Below are positions 1-9,330 of a stretch of DNA of 64,000 nt, one piece after another; positions within the stretch are counted from its first letter, which is position 1; each line of letters opens with the position of its first letter. The position numbers and the translations under genes were made by a program. Source of the DNA: Paenibacillus_E allorhizoplanae (lineage in GTDB: Bacteria > Bacillota > Bacilli > Paenibacillales > NBRC-103111); assembly GCF_927798215.1 (NCBI RefSeq), contig NZ_CAKMMW010000001.1, positions 124,001 through 188,000 of the forward strand. The letters run 5' to 3'. Below the pieces are notes generated by a model. That model had not been told where the DNA came from and searched no databases. It saw only the letters and a program-made list of their open reading frames with translations.

Positions 1-623
1 TAATCATTCCACGTATTGACGAATGTAAAGATGGCCAATACACCGATGCCAGGTTTGGCCAGCGGCAGGATAATGCGTCGAAATATTTGCCATTCCCCAC
101 ATCCGTCGATTTTGGCAGCTTCCACTAATTCACTTGGCAGTGACGCCATAAATTGTTTTAACAGGAACACACCGAAAGGCCAGCCCACAACGGGAAGCAG
201 CACACCCCATTTGGTATTAATAAGGCTTAGATCATTCAGCAGCTGAAAAAGCGGAATAAATAGGACTGTATGCGGGATTGTCATGGCAGCAATCATCACA
301 GTGAACAACAGTTTGGATCCCATGAATGGAATTTTGGCTAGCGCATAGGCTGACAACGAGCTGGCCGCGATGACAAGTACGGTGGCAACCAACGAGATGA
401 ACATACTGTTATAAAACCAAGTGAACACCGGATTGTTCGTGACCAAAGACGTATAGTTATGAAATGTCGGGTGGACTGGCACCCATTCTGGTGGTATTTG
501 CAAAGCAACCTTGAGGTTCTTGAGTGATCCGCTAACCATCCAATAGAAGGGCCAGAGGAAAAACAAGGTTAGTACCCAAAGAATGATATGTCCTCCAAAG
601 ATCGGTGACTTTTTATTCGGCAT
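1..623 (-). CDS. Carbohydrate ABC transporter permease, MalG-type (partial, 3' end outside window)
   Basis: Inner-membrane permease of a CUT1-family sugar importer. The reading frame starts at an ATG at 623 and stays open to the left edge, so only about 207 N-terminal and central residues are seen. There is a first membrane segment near residues 11-30 (IILWVLTLFFLWPFYW), further segments around residues 75-130, and the cytoplasmic EAA loop (EAAKIDGCGEWQIFRRI) that docks on the ATPase. The gene begins 17 bp after the stop of the MalF-type permease upstream and belongs to the same operon as the binding protein at 1607-3040. The terminal segments lie beyond the window. Confidence 0.88.
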   Translation of the reverse strand, partial: MPNKKSPIFGGHIILWVLTLFFLWPFYWMVSGSLKNLKVALQIPPEWVPVHPTFHNYTSLVTNNPVFTWFYNSMFISLVATVLVIAASSLSAYALAKIPFMGSKLLFTVMIAAMTIPHTVLFIPLFQLLNDLSLINTKWGVLLPVVGWPFGVFLLKQFMASLPSELVEAAKIDGCGEWQIFRRIILPLAKPGIGVLAIFTFVNTWND

Positions 624-640
624 CCTCGTTCCCTCCACCC

Positions 641-1528
641 TTAATATTCAATATCCGATTTAAGAAACTTGAATTGCACATAGGCGATCAGACTGATAAT
701 GACACATAAGGCAATCCCCATGGCATTTGCTACGCCAAAATTCATATTCACGAACGCCTGCTGATAAATTAACATCATAATCGTCGTTGTCCGGTAAGCA
801 GGACCGCCACCTGTCATAATGAGAATAATGGCAAACACTTGAAAAGCACCGATTGTGCCCGTAACGACGACATACAGCATCGTTGGCTTTAACATGGGAA
901 GCGTAATTCGGTGAAACATTTTCCAAGGCTTAGCGCCATCTAAGGAGGCAGATTCATAGAAATCCTTAGGGATTCCCCCGAGCGCTGCTGAAAATACAAC
1001 AACTGCTGAACCTACGGAAATTGTAAGGACAATTAAGGATAACGCGATTGTTGCCGAATTGACGCCTAGCCAATTGACCGAATCCAACCCAAATCGTCCG
1101 AGTATGTAATTCCCTAAACCGAATTGCCCGTTATAGATGTATTGCCACACTAACGTTAACGAGACAATCGACGTCACGCCAGGAATATAAAATGCTGCTT
1201 TAAAAAAGGATTGCATTTTTTTCGGATACGTATGAAGAGTAACCGCTATCATCAAGGCAATAATGGTGATCGACGGCACCAAATATAAGACAAACTCCAA
1301 CGTATTGCGAATCGACTTCCAGAACAATTCATCGCTCAAAATGGTGCGATAATTGTCCAATCCCGCCCAATAATATTTCGTATAATCGAAGCCATAGAAA
1401 CTGCTTTTAATTGCTTTGAGAATGGGATACACGACAAACAATAGGAAAAGCAACAGCATGGGAAGTACGAAAAGCCAACCACTGATTTCTCTGCGCAAGC
1501 GAATGCTGCTGATTCTACTCTGTTTCAT
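641..1528 (-). CDS. Carbohydrate ABC transporter permease, MalF-type
   Basis: Inner-membrane permease of 295 residues, a normal length for the MalF/UgpA-like half of a CUT1 sugar importer. The N-terminus is basic and leads into a first membrane segment (residues about 16-37, WLFVLPMLLLFLLFVVYPI). Five more segments follow. The EAA loop (YESASLDGAKPWKMFHRITL) is at about residues 191-210. The gene is the middle one of binding protein, MalF-type, MalG-type. A stem-loop separates it from the binding protein gene. No ATP-binding subunit is encoded nearby. The transported sugar cannot be read from the sequence. Confidence 0.92.
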   Translation of the reverse strand: MKQSRISSIRLRREISGWLFVLPMLLLFLLFVVYPILKAIKSSFYGFDYTKYYWAGLDNYRTILSDELFWKSIRNTLEFVLYLVPSITIIALMIAVTLHTYPKKMQSFFKAAFYIPGVTSIVSLTLVWQYIYNGQFGLGNYILGRFGLDSVNWLGVNSATIALSLIVLTISVGSAVVVFSAALGGIPKDFYESASLDGAKPWKMFHRITLPMLKPTMLYVVVTGTIGAFQVFAIILIMTGGGPAYRTTTIMMLIYQQAFVNMNFGVANAMGIALCVIISLIAYVQFKFLKSDIEY

Positions 1529-1563
1529 GGTTCACCTTCCCTTCTTCACTAGGCTGGATAGGC

Positions 1564-1599
1564 AATTGCGGCAGGAGACCACAGTCATCCTGCCGCATT
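1564..1599 (-). promoter_or_regulatory. Intercistronic stem-loop between binding protein and permease genes
   Basis: The arms GCGGCAGGA (1568-1576) and TCCTGCCGC (1588-1596) are perfectly complementary, with AT-rich flanks that extend the pairing. It sits between the stop of the binding protein gene (1607) and the start of the MalF-type permease (1528), and no T-run follows. Stem-loops here are known to stabilise upstream messages and let binding protein exceed permease, as in malE-malF. That role is inferred by position. Confidence 0.6.
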
Positions 1600-1606
1600 G
1601 TGATGA

Positions 1607-3040
1607 TTACTTATTGTATTTCGCTATGGTGGCGTTAAATTTCTGGGAAATGGTATCGATTGTTTGCTTAGGCGTAGACATGCCGATAAACAATTTTTGG
1701 ATTTCAGGGAACATAGCAGCTCTCATCTCTGGATAACCCTTGATACCCCAGCCTGGATCAATGACCGGCCATTCCTTTGTTTTCGTCGATAATTTGGCCA
1801 AGAACTGAAGCTCTGGATCGGTTTCCGTCCAAGCGGGTGCTTTGCCTAGCGGATCGAACGATTTCATGGCTGTTTGAAAAATGACGTTATCTTTCACAGA
1901 CCAATAGAGGAACTTCTTCGCCCATTCTTCTTTGACAGCATCTGTGTTCTTGAAAACAACACCAAAGCCGATTTCCGATTTCAACGCAGCTTGACCAGTC
2001 GTCGTAGACGGGAAGTTGACGTACATGTATTCATTAGGCCCACTGACACTGCCGTCCTTCAAGCCGTTCTTAATAATATCGGAGTGTACCGCAGACGCCA
2101 CAGCCATGCCATTCTTGCGCTGCTTCCAATAATCAAGCGCATTCGTGGACGTTAATGTTTCTGGATGTGGGGTAACTAAGCCTTCATCCACAAGGGATTT
2201 GAAGAACGCCAACGCCTTTTCCGTTTCTGGACTGTCTCCTGCCGTATATTTCGTATAATCGGCGTTGAACAATTTGGACCCATATCCAGAAATAATATTG
2301 TTATATATTTGATCCCCTTGTTCGTTCAATGCGAATAGCGTTAGTCCATAAACGCCCTTATCTTTATTAGCCACAGCCTTCAGCGCTGCTTTGAATTGGT
2401 CTGGTGTCCACGTGCGGAATTCATCCTGCGGAAGCAATTTTTCAGCTCCTGCTTCTTTCCACAGGGACTTGTTGAGAATCAAGCCAAGCTGTGTCGAATA
2501 ATACGGCAGCGTCACGACCGTGCCGCCAACAGATACCATTTTCATCATATCCGCACTCTTCTTCACTTGAGCAAGGTCAGTTGGTGGAATAATACTCTCA
2601 AGGGAAGCAAGTGCTCCCATTTGCCCATAAGCCAATGTCCGACCTGGGTAATCCAAAAAGACGTTAGGTGCCGACTTGGAGGCAATAGCTGTCGTAACCT
2701 TCTCATTAATTCCGTCGAAAGGAATGAGTTCGATGTTGACTTTGACATTCGGGTGGAGCTTATTCCATTCAGGCAGCAAATCTTCTTTGAACCAGTCGCC
2801 AGCCTTTTGACCAGGTTTATACGTGCCATTCGGAGCCGCCCACACCGTAAGCTCGATCTTCGGATCTTCTTTCGGTGCTGTTGTAGCCGTTGCGCCCGTG
2901 CTGGCCGCTGGAGCAACGCTAGCAGATGGCTTCGTGGAAGCGCTGGATCCTTCATTTGTACTGCATCCTATTGTAGAACCCATCAGCAGTGATACGCTTG
3001 CTGCGACAAATAGTGATCTAAATTTCATGTTACGGATCAT
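1607..3040 (-). CDS. Extracellular sugar-binding lipoprotein of an ABC importer
   Basis: Substrate-binding protein of transporter module A, 477 residues, MalE/UgpB-like (SBP_bac_1 fold). The signal peptide ends in a lipobox with lipidated Cys26 (GSTIGC), followed by a low-complexity Ser/Ala/Thr linker to about residue 55. The mature domain opens with the typical strand KIELTVWAAPNG. The ATG at 3040 is chosen because GGAGG lies 9 bases upstream; Met5 is less well placed. It is the first gene of the binding protein-permease-permease set and lies downstream of the membrane AraC regulator that probably controls it. The sugar is unknown. Confidence 0.92.
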   Translation of the reverse strand: MIRNMKFRSLFVAASVSLLMGSTIGCSTNEGSSASTKPSASVAPAASTGATATTAPKEDPKIELTVWAAPNGTYKPGQKAGDWFKEDLLPEWNKLHPNVKVNIELIPFDGINEKVTTAIASKSAPNVFLDYPGRTLAYGQMGALASLESIIPPTDLAQVKKSADMMKMVSVGGTVVTLPYYSTQLGLILNKSLWKEAGAEKLLPQDEFRTWTPDQFKAALKAVANKDKGVYGLTLFALNEQGDQIYNNIISGYGSKLFNADYTKYTAGDSPETEKALAFFKSLVDEGLVTPHPETLTSTNALDYWKQRKNGMAVASAVHSDIIKNGLKDGSVSGPNEYMYVNFPSTTTGQAALKSEIGFGVVFKNTDAVKEEWAKKFLYWSVKDNVIFQTAMKSFDPLGKAPAWTETDPELQFLAKLSTKTKEWPVIDPGWGIKGYPEMRAAMFPEIQKLFIGMSTPKQTIDTISQKFNATIAKYNK

Positions 3041-3488
3041 ATTCGATGTCCTCCCTTATCCTATTTCATAATGAATTAGATTTGCAGTGAATCTGTGCCT
3101 GGTTGGAATCTCAACAAACATGAACATTGTGAAATTAGCTTACTACTGGAGAAGGGTAGGTAAATAAGTAAAGTAATGTGAAACTAAACCTGTTTGTTTG
3201 GGGAGACTTTCGCAGCTGCCATCAGCGGCAGATATTGGTGCGTTACGTTGTATACGTTTTAAAATCCGAACCCTCCTTCTTCTATCGATTGTTTACAACC
3301 CATCATTTCTTCTTTGTGAACCCACTTGAGACTGTTGTGAACAAATTGTTAACGTAACCTACCACCAAATTAGCATGCCTTACCACCCTCTGAGTAGGTG
3401 AAAATAGTTAGAAAGACGTGGAATTCGTTAGTCTTCTGCATAAACATAAAGAATTTAACCTATTTCTATAAAAAACCAAGTTCTACTT
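3041..3488. other. Gene-free control region of transporter module A
   Basis: No convincing gene in these 448 bases, which lie between two same-strand genes. The region should hold the binding-protein promoter. It contains a small hairpin (CTGCC at 3216-3220 with GGCAG at 3227-3231) and a weak cre-like string at 3249-3262 (TGTATACGTTTTAA, two mismatches). There is also an AT-rich imperfect repeat around 3180-3198 (AAACTAAACC followed by TGTTTGTTT). I could not pick a clear -35/-10 pair, which would fit an activator-dependent promoter. Confidence 0.4.
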
Positions 3489-5732
3489 TCATCCAATCTG
3501 CCCTAAAAGCTGCTTGCGAAATTGCGACGGAGACAGTCCCGTGTTCTCCTTGAACCAAATACTGAAATAATGCGGATCCGTAAAGCCGACCTGTCCAGCC
3601 ACATTCTTGATTTTGTTTCCCGGCTCCATCAACAGTCGCTTCGCATGTTCCATTCGCACTTGGCACACATAATCTGTAAAACCAACACCAACCTCTTTCT
3701 TAAACAATTGGCTAAAATAATTCGCATTCAATCCAACCTGCTCGACGACCGAGTCGATGCCAAGTCCGACATCACTATATTGTTCGTGAATGATCTGCAA
3801 GGATTTGATAATGTTCCTGCTTTGTTTCTTCTCTTGTTGTTCATTCAGTCCTAAATGGTCTCTGAGAAGCGCGATAAATTGCCGTCCATTCTTTTCTAAA
3901 GGTTGAGATAACAGCTTCTCTTGCACATCGCCGAACCAATTTTTGTCCAACACTGCGGAATGCCCTGACTTGATCAATAACTTATACAAGTGATTGTATA
4001 GGGCTGCCATTAAAGCATAAAGAACATGTGGAACGAGTTGGCTTGCTCTAGCGTAAACAATCAATTCCTCCATCACAGCGGCACAGTTGTCGATATCCCG
4101 TTCTTCCATATAGTAGAGGAGCTTATTTTCAAAAGCTTCCGGATATTGCAATTTCCAAGAATCGCCTACGAAATAAATGCTCGTCTGTTCGTCCATTCGC
4201 TCCCCAACCAAGTAATTTAACAATGTCTTGGCTTCTTCAAACGAGGTTTTAATTAGGTTCAATTGCTCGTATTCGTTGCCTACGAAAGCATACATTTGCA
4301 GATCAAGCCGTTCTTTCAGCACGGCCATCAGCTTATTGATTTTATGCAAAGATTCATTCACAACACCATTGAAGATCAAGCAATACTGCTCATCGGATAA
4401 ATAGATACTGATCATCTCATGACTCTCTTCGAATTCATGAATAATCGATTCCAGCTTATCTAATTCTTCCTTCTCATACCGGCGATGCAAATGCAGAAGC
4501 ACCACCCGGAACGAGGCGCTGCCCAGTCGGAAACCGAGACGTTCTTCGAAACGCAGGGCTTCGGATTCCGTCAAACTTCCTTCAAGCAAAGAACGGACCA
4601 ACTTCTCCCGCATGATCGGCTCGCCCTCCCTGACCTTGTCGATCATGTGATTGAAAGCCCTCCCCATATCACCAAGCTCATCTTTATATAAAGGATGAAA
4701 TTTCAAATTCAGATTGCCTTGCTCGACATTTCGCAGCATTCGAATCATTTTGCGCAGCGGCATCGAAATCGTCCTTGAAATAAAAACCGATACAACTACC
4801 ATCAACGCGAGTGATCCTCCGAGAAAAGCTATCCACAAATTGTTAATATTCTTAAGATCCTTGAGCAATAAGTTCTGCGGAATCGAATGTACAAATGTCC
4901 AATTGGTCAAAGCGTGCTTCGAATAAGCAACGACAATGTTGCTAGGTACTTGGGTGTAATGCCCTTTGGTTCCAGTTAGATTGGAAACGTCAATGGGAGG
5001 GATGCTTTCTCCGGTCCCTGCGGAAAAAATATAACCGTTTAAATCGATGATGCTGTTCGTACCTTCGTCCAAATTCGATGAAGCCAAGTAATTGTCGAGA
5101 ATCGTTGGGGAAATTGAAATAATAAGATAACCGAGGATTTGTAAATTGTTTTTATCGTAAATGGTTTTGAACATCACAATGGACGTTTGCTTATCACGCC
5201 ACTTGATGAAGGACCAGAGGGAATTGCTGCTCTTATTGTTTGCCATTCTGTCATACCAGCCTTGGCCTACGAACTCATCGCTGACCAAATAACTAGGGGT
5301 AAAATTCATCCCAACGCCGCTGTCATAAACATTCTGATACTTATCCACGAGATATATGGCTTCAATGCCATAAAACCGGTCGGACAACTGCCTTAACTGG
5401 TCATAGATATAATTGTAAGCCTGAATACGAGGAATTCCGTTCAAATTCGCTGCATTGCCGCTCAGGGGGTCTTGAATATTTTCATTGTAGACTAACAGCT
5501 GTGACGATTTCTCAATACTCTGGAAGTAACTGTTCATGCTGCCTGTAAAATACTCGATTTTTTGCAGCATTGCATTGCCTTCCCTGTCTGTCATGAATCG
5601 TTTGATATACGTTGAAGACAACATTGCAAAGATGCTGAGCGCGATAAGTGTCACAAGGGAAAACGATAACCATAGTTTCTTCACCAGTTTTAAATCATGA
5701 AATATCTTAAAACCATTCGAAAAACTTCTCAT
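3489..5732 (-). CDS. Membrane-anchored AraC-family regulator with extracellular sensor domain
   Basis: One-piece sensor-regulator of about 747 residues. There is an N-terminal membrane segment (KKLWLSFSLVTLIALSIFAM), a large extracytoplasmic domain of about 250 residues of probable dCACHE type, and a second membrane segment (WIAFLGGSLALMVVVSVFIS). A HAMP-like linker (SMPLRKMIRMLRNVEQGN) leads to a long cytoplasmic spacer and a C-terminal double helix-turn-helix AraC domain with the signature around GFTDPHYFSIWFKENTGLSP. A GTG at 5756 extends the frame, but the GGGGGG tract ending 9 bases before the ATG at 5732 makes 5732 the better start. It precedes the module A transporter and probably activates it in response to an extracellular sugar. 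Confidence 0.88.
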   Translation of the reverse strand: MRSFSNGFKIFHDLKLVKKLWLSFSLVTLIALSIFAMLSSTYIKRFMTDREGNAMLQKIEYFTGSMNSYFQSIEKSSQLLVYNENIQDPLSGNAANLNGIPRIQAYNYIYDQLRQLSDRFYGIEAIYLVDKYQNVYDSGVGMNFTPSYLVSDEFVGQGWYDRMANNKSSNSLWSFIKWRDKQTSIVMFKTIYDKNNLQILGYLIISISPTILDNYLASSNLDEGTNSIIDLNGYIFSAGTGESIPPIDVSNLTGTKGHYTQVPSNIVVAYSKHALTNWTFVHSIPQNLLLKDLKNINNLWIAFLGGSLALMVVVSVFISRTISMPLRKMIRMLRNVEQGNLNLKFHPLYKDELGDMGRAFNHMIDKVREGEPIMREKLVRSLLEGSLTESEALRFEERLGFRLGSASFRVVLLHLHRRYEKEELDKLESIIHEFEESHEMISIYLSDEQYCLIFNGVVNESLHKINKLMAVLKERLDLQMYAFVGNEYEQLNLIKTSFEEAKTLLNYLVGERMDEQTSIYFVGDSWKLQYPEAFENKLLYYMEERDIDNCAAVMEELIVYARASQLVPHVLYALMAALYNHLYKLLIKSGHSAVLDKNWFGDVQEKLLSQPLEKNGRQFIALLRDHLGLNEQQEKKQSRNIIKSLQIIHEQYSDVGLGIDSVVEQVGLNANYFSQLFKKEVGVGFTDYVCQVRMEHAKRLLMEPGNKIKNVAGQVGFTDPHYFSIWFKENTGLSPSQFRKQLLGQIG

Positions 5733-5843
5733 ATCCAGCATCCCCCCATCTATCACTTCTTTCTATTATACAAAATAAATAAGAGGCCATAACATCCAAT
5801 ATCTTTTGAGATGAGGTAGAAAACTTAACTACGAAAACATGAA

Positions 5844-5868
5844 AACGGCACCTCATATCGATGCCGTT
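5844..5868 (-). terminator. Rho-independent terminator of the 11-gene cluster
   Basis: Read on the minus strand, AACGGCA and TGCCGTT form a 7-bp stem with an 11-base loop, followed by a T-rich stretch (TTTTCATGTTTTC). It lies 13 bases past the last gene of the cluster (stop at 5882) and before the AraC regulator, so it marks the end of the operon. Confidence 0.65.
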
Positions 5869-5881
5869 CGTTTCCTTCCGT

Positions 5882-6670
5882 TTACTTCGCTGTGTAGCCT
5901 CCGTCCACCGGAATGTTCGTACCAGTCACGTATAGGGAAGCATCCGAAGCAAGGAATACAATAGGTCCCCAGATATCATCCGACTTAGCCATTCGTCCCA
6001 GCATCGTTCTGTCATTATATCGTTCAACAAATTCAGGGAGATTCTTCTCCGTTTGAAAGCCTCCTGGTGAAATGCAATTGCACCTGACTTGGCGTGGCCC
6101 ATAATAACTGGCGATAAATTTAGTGAAATTGACCATACCGCCTTTGTGGAAGAAGTAGTCGGGGATAAACCCGTTTAATGGCAGTCCTTCATACAGGGTA
6201 TGGTCAGGTCCAACCATGCCTTGTATTGAACCAATGTTCAGAATCGAGCCTCTTTCTTTCTCGGCCATCCAATCGCCAATGACACGGGTAATTTCAAATA
6301 AGCCTGTTGCGTTTACGGCCATACTTTTGGCAAATCTTTCAAATGGATCGTTATAGTGTGACATGGTACGGGCGACAGCATTGTTGATAAGCACATCGCA
6401 TTTGCCTTCTCGATCTTCCAACTTAGCTCGGATGGAAGCGATAGCGTTCAAATCTTCCTGATCAAATTGTAAAGCATGCACCGTGTAGCCGTCTCTCTTG
6501 AAACTCTCCTCAATATCATGGAGTCGAGATTCGTCACGAGAAGTTACATAAACGTTTCCTCCTGCTTGTGCGCAGGCAATCGCAATTTGCGTGCCGTACA
6601 GTCCTGCTCCTCCGGTAATTAGCACCGTCTTGCCAGTAAGTGAGAAACTAGTCATCACATTCGTATTCAC
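5882..6670 (-). CDS. SDR-family NAD(P)-dependent oxidoreductase
   Basis: Short-chain dehydrogenase of 262 residues, the last gene of the cluster. The cofactor-binding glycine motif (TGGAGLYGTQIA, residues about 19-30) is present, as are NNAVAR of the central NNAG-type strand, the serine in ILNIGSIQG and the catalytic YxxxK (YFFHK). The C-terminus is typical (VTGTNIPVDGGYTAK). The predicted role is oxidation of a sugar, polyol or hydroxy-acid hydroxyl, resembling gluconate 5-dehydrogenase-type SDRs. An insertion before the catalytic Tyr (EGLPLNGFIPD) is longer than usual and may shape the substrate site. It starts 37 bases after another SDR, so two related dehydrogenases are made together. Confidence 0.9.
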   Translation of the reverse strand: MNTNVMTSFSLTGKTVLITGGAGLYGTQIAIACAQAGGNVYVTSRDESRLHDIEESFKRDGYTVHALQFDQEDLNAIASIRAKLEDREGKCDVLINNAVARTMSHYNDPFERFAKSMAVNATGLFEITRVIGDWMAEKERGSILNIGSIQGMVGPDHTLYEGLPLNGFIPDYFFHKGGMVNFTKFIASYYGPRQVRCNCISPGGFQTEKNLPEFVERYNDRTMLGRMAKSDDIWGPIVFLASDASLYVTGTNIPVDGGYTAK

Positions 6671-6707
6671 TTGAATTTCCTCCCATCAGTTCACGCTTCT
6701 ATGAACG

Positions 6708-7499
6708 TTACCAAGCCGTCCATCCGCCATCTACCATGAGATTCGTGCCGGTCATATAGCTGGAAGCGTCAGAAGCGAGCAAGACGACCGCACCTACCAT
6801 TTCCTCTGGTTTCCCCACGCGGCCGAGCATGGTCCTGGCATTCAAATTTGCAAGGAATTGGTCGTTCTGACCAACGATCGTGTTTGGAAAAGGACCCGGC
6901 GAGACGCTGTTGCAGCGAATGCCGTACTTAGCTAAATGAGCGGCACAGTACCGGGTAAGTTGAACGACGCCAGCCTTCCCCGCACCATAATTCGGCGGGT
7001 TGTTCGCACCGCTATCGCCATATATAGAAGGATCTGGGGATACTACACCGTACATCGAGGCAAAGTTGATGATGGATCCGCCGCCGCTTTCTCGCATACA
7101 CGGGATTGCTTCCCGTATACAACGAAACGTCGTACCCGACGCCCCATCCACCCCCTTCTGCCACACTTCGTCCGTCATGAATTCAAGCTCAGCCTCTTTG
7201 CCATATCCCGCTCCATAATTGGCACAGTTGACCAATACATCGAGACGACCGCTGGCTTCTTTATGGGACTGAATCATCGTCTTAATGGATTCGGTCTCGG
7301 CGACATCGCACACGACGTTCCGCAATCGACCATCTTGCCGTGCAGCGTCCAGTACCGGGTTCGTGCGGAAGGTTAAATCCGCCAACGTAACGTCAGCGCC
7401 AAATGCTAACAGCGCTTCCGTCAACGCGGATCCGAGATAACCAGAGCCGCCAGTTATAATGACACTTTTATGCTGTAAAGAGAACAACTCCGTATACAT
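6708..7499 (-). CDS. SDR-family oxidoreductase
   Basis: Short-chain dehydrogenase of 263 residues if started at the ATG at 7499, which has GGGAGG about 8 bases upstream. The frame extends to 7586, but that would overlap the preceding aldolase gene and add a non-SDR leader. Motifs are TGGSGYLGSALTEAL for NAD(P), NCANYG for the NNAG strand, INFASMYG with the catalytic Ser, and YGAGK for the YxxxK pair. It ends with MTGTNLMVDGGWTAW. It resembles the SDR just downstream but has a shorter pre-Tyr loop, so the pair probably acts on different carbons or successive intermediates. The 13-base gap to the aldolase gene supports one transcript. Confidence 0.9.
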   Translation of the reverse strand: MYTELFSLQHKSVIITGGSGYLGSALTEALLAFGADVTLADLTFRTNPVLDAARQDGRLRNVVCDVAETESIKTMIQSHKEASGRLDVLVNCANYGAGYGKEAELEFMTDEVWQKGVDGASGTTFRCIREAIPCMRESGGGSIINFASMYGVVSPDPSIYGDSGANNPPNYGAGKAGVVQLTRYCAAHLAKYGIRCNSVSPGPFPNTIVGQNDQFLANLNARTMLGRVGKPEEMVGAVVLLASDASSYMTGTNLMVDGGWTAW

Positions 7500-7512
7500 G
7501 TGGCGGCCTCCC

Positions 7513-8340
7513 TCAATTTGTGGTCGAGCCGTACACGGAGTCCGTACCAGCTCCAGTGCTGCGATTAAGACTTGAAGCAATTCCACTTAAATATTGACCC
7601 ATGCCTACGACATCGGCTCCCACGCTAACAAAGTTATAGCCCATCGCCGTCAAATCTGCCAGATTGCTTGTGGTGCCAACGGTGCCTGCAAATTTCCCGT
7701 GCTTCTGTGCCAGTCGTGCCACGGATTTACGTGTCTCCACAAGCAGTGGATGATCCCATTTGCCAGGAGCACCAATCCCTTGGCTGAAATCCCCCGGACC
7801 GAAGAAGATCATATCCAGGCCAGGCAAAGCAATAATTTCCTCCAGCTCGGCAAGCGGCTCGGGATCTTCGATTTGCAGCACATTGAAGCGTTGATCATTC
7901 GCCTGAGCTATGTAGGCATCCAGCTCCAAATTGCAAAAGGCGCCATCTGCATTTCCGCCATCCAGCGGACGACGGCCGATCGGGTAAAACTTCGTTTGAT
8001 GAATAATCTGCTTGGCATCCGCCAAATTCATCACATGAGGAATCATGATCCCCGCTGCATCCATCTCAAGCGGACGAATCAGATCACTATAACTACCTCT
8101 AGCTACGCGTACAAGAACATCCACATCATACGCTTTTGCCGCCCAGATTTGCCTTTCAATGACAGAGAAATCATTCGGAACATGCTCCATGTCCGTCCAT
8201 AGGCAGTCCACCCCAGAGATTCTAGCAGCCATTTCCGTAATGCGCGGATCGGCAAGATTCAGTTTCAGTGCGATTGCTGTTTCCCCAGCGCGGAGCTTGC
8301 GCAAGACACGACTCGGGCGCATAGTAAAGTTGGTAGCCAT
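7513..8340 (-). CDS. HpcH/HpaI-family aldolase (2-keto-3-deoxy acid aldolase-like)
   Basis: Class II metal-dependent aldolase of 275 residues from the ATG at 8340, which has GGAGG 9 bases upstream; the frame extends without support to 8379. The family cleaves 4-hydroxy-2-oxo acids, such as 2-keto-3-deoxy-L-rhamnonate, to pyruvate plus an aldehyde. Visible hallmarks are WTDMEHVPND near residue 45, VLVRVARG, the metal-ligand strand LQIEDPEPLAELEEI with its Glu, and FFGPGDFSQGIG with its Asp. This is the likely carbon-carbon cleaving step of the pathway. It follows a Gfo/Idh/MocA dehydrogenase and precedes two SDRs. The exact substrate is not determinable. Confidence 0.88.
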   Translation of the reverse strand: MATNFTMRPSRVLRKLRAGETAIALKLNLADPRITEMAARISGVDCLWTDMEHVPNDFSVIERQIWAAKAYDVDVLVRVARGSYSDLIRPLEMDAAGIMIPHVMNLADAKQIIHQTKFYPIGRRPLDGGNADGAFCNLELDAYIAQANDQRFNVLQIEDPEPLAELEEIIALPGLDMIFFGPGDFSQGIGAPGKWDHPLLVETRKSVARLAQKHGKFAGTVGTTSNLADLTAMGYNFVSVGADVVGMGQYLSGIASSLNRSTGAGTDSVYGSTTN

Positions 8341-8375
8341 TCCTTTTGTCCTCCTTAACGTTATGGTCCGCCGCA

Positions 8376-9317
8376 TCAATCTGCAGCAATCTCCTCTAGC
8401 AAGACAACTCTTCCATTCTCTTCTCGGCTTCGAATGCCGGCAATCACCATACGCATTAACTCTTCGGTCTCACTAAAAGGAAACGGTCTCTCACCCGTGC
8501 GAAGATAGGAGACAAAAGCTTCAAGCTGTGACTTGAAGGCATGGTAAGTATCCTGCATCGTAACTGTTGCGCTTCCACTTGTACCGTACAGCTGCAGTAT
8601 GCCATGCGATCCGTACATGTCATCAATCGCAATCGCAGCCACATCACCATGGGTGCGATGTTTGAAAAGCACAATGTTTCGCTCCTTCGTACCTGTGTTC
8701 TGAGCGGAGATAAAGCCTGGTCCAAGTATGGGATATATGGACTCCACGGCATGTATCCCATACCGCTCCCAACTTTTGCAAGTAGTGATACTAGAAAAGC
8801 GGAGCTGTCCTAACGAATGAATGGACGTGCGATATGGCATGAACTCCTTGCAGTAGCGCATGCAACTGGAAGACATGATTCTGGCGCCATCACGTACCCA
8901 TCGCTGGAATTGCTTCAAATCAGTCTCATTATCTACCAGCGGTTTATCGACAAATATAGGCAGTCCTGCCTCGACGAAGGGGCGGCAGCGCTCCACATGC
9001 TCATACCCTTTATCTGTCGTGATCAACACAGCATCCACATGCCCGATGACATCCTCAGGGCGACTTACGACGTTGGGAATTCGTGCTGCTTTCGCCACAT
9101 GAATGGCATCTGCAGGATTATCTGTCCATATATGAGTGACATTCGCTCCGGGAATTTGAATCTTATCTTCGGGTTCTTTTGCTAAATAGCCCGGGATAGC
9201 AGGATACGGGCACTCGGCCATGGTTTCCTTGTCATAGTTGTTAAACATGGCGCTCCAGGAGTAAGGATGCCCGTTCCCATCCACCATACCGAGCACAGCG
9301 ATGCGCAATGGTTGCAT
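8376..9317 (-). CDS. Gfo/Idh/MocA-family oxidoreductase
   Basis: Predicted NAD(P)-dependent sugar or inositol-type dehydrogenase of 313 residues, on the short side for the family (usually 330-390). The N-terminal Rossmann domain starts IAVLGMVDGNGHPYS. VDAVLITTDKGYEHVERC and the conserved lysine in FVDKPLVDN (variant of EKP) are present at about residues 95-130. The C-terminal domain is trimmed. The insertion after the first strand (SWSAMFNNYDKETM) is unusual for a nucleotide-binding loop. The gene is separated by 35 bases from the aldolase and 13 from the IclR gene, in the same operon. Confidence 0.85.
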   Translation of the reverse strand: MQPLRIAVLGMVDGNGHPYSWSAMFNNYDKETMAECPYPAIPGYLAKEPEDKIQIPGANVTHIWTDNPADAIHVAKAARIPNVVSRPEDVIGHVDAVLITTDKGYEHVERCRPFVEAGLPIFVDKPLVDNETDLKQFQRWVRDGARIMSSSCMRYCKEFMPYRTSIHSLGQLRFSSITTCKSWERYGIHAVESIYPILGPGFISAQNTGTKERNIVLFKHRTHGDVAAIAIDDMYGSHGILQLYGTSGSATVTMQDTYHAFKSQLEAFVSYLRTGERPFPFSETEELMRMVIAGIRSREENGRVVLLEEIAAD

Positions 9318-9330
9318 GTGAATTCTCCTC

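Noticed and set aside
2396..2992. A long plus-strand frame (198 residues) opposite the module A binding protein
   Set aside because: Rich in Arg, His and Cys as expected from the complementary strand of a binding-protein gene, with no family motif or ribosome site.
3249..3262. A cre-like box in the module A control region
   Set aside because: Two mismatches to the consensus, including one in the conserved CG-flanking half. It is too weak to list as a site.
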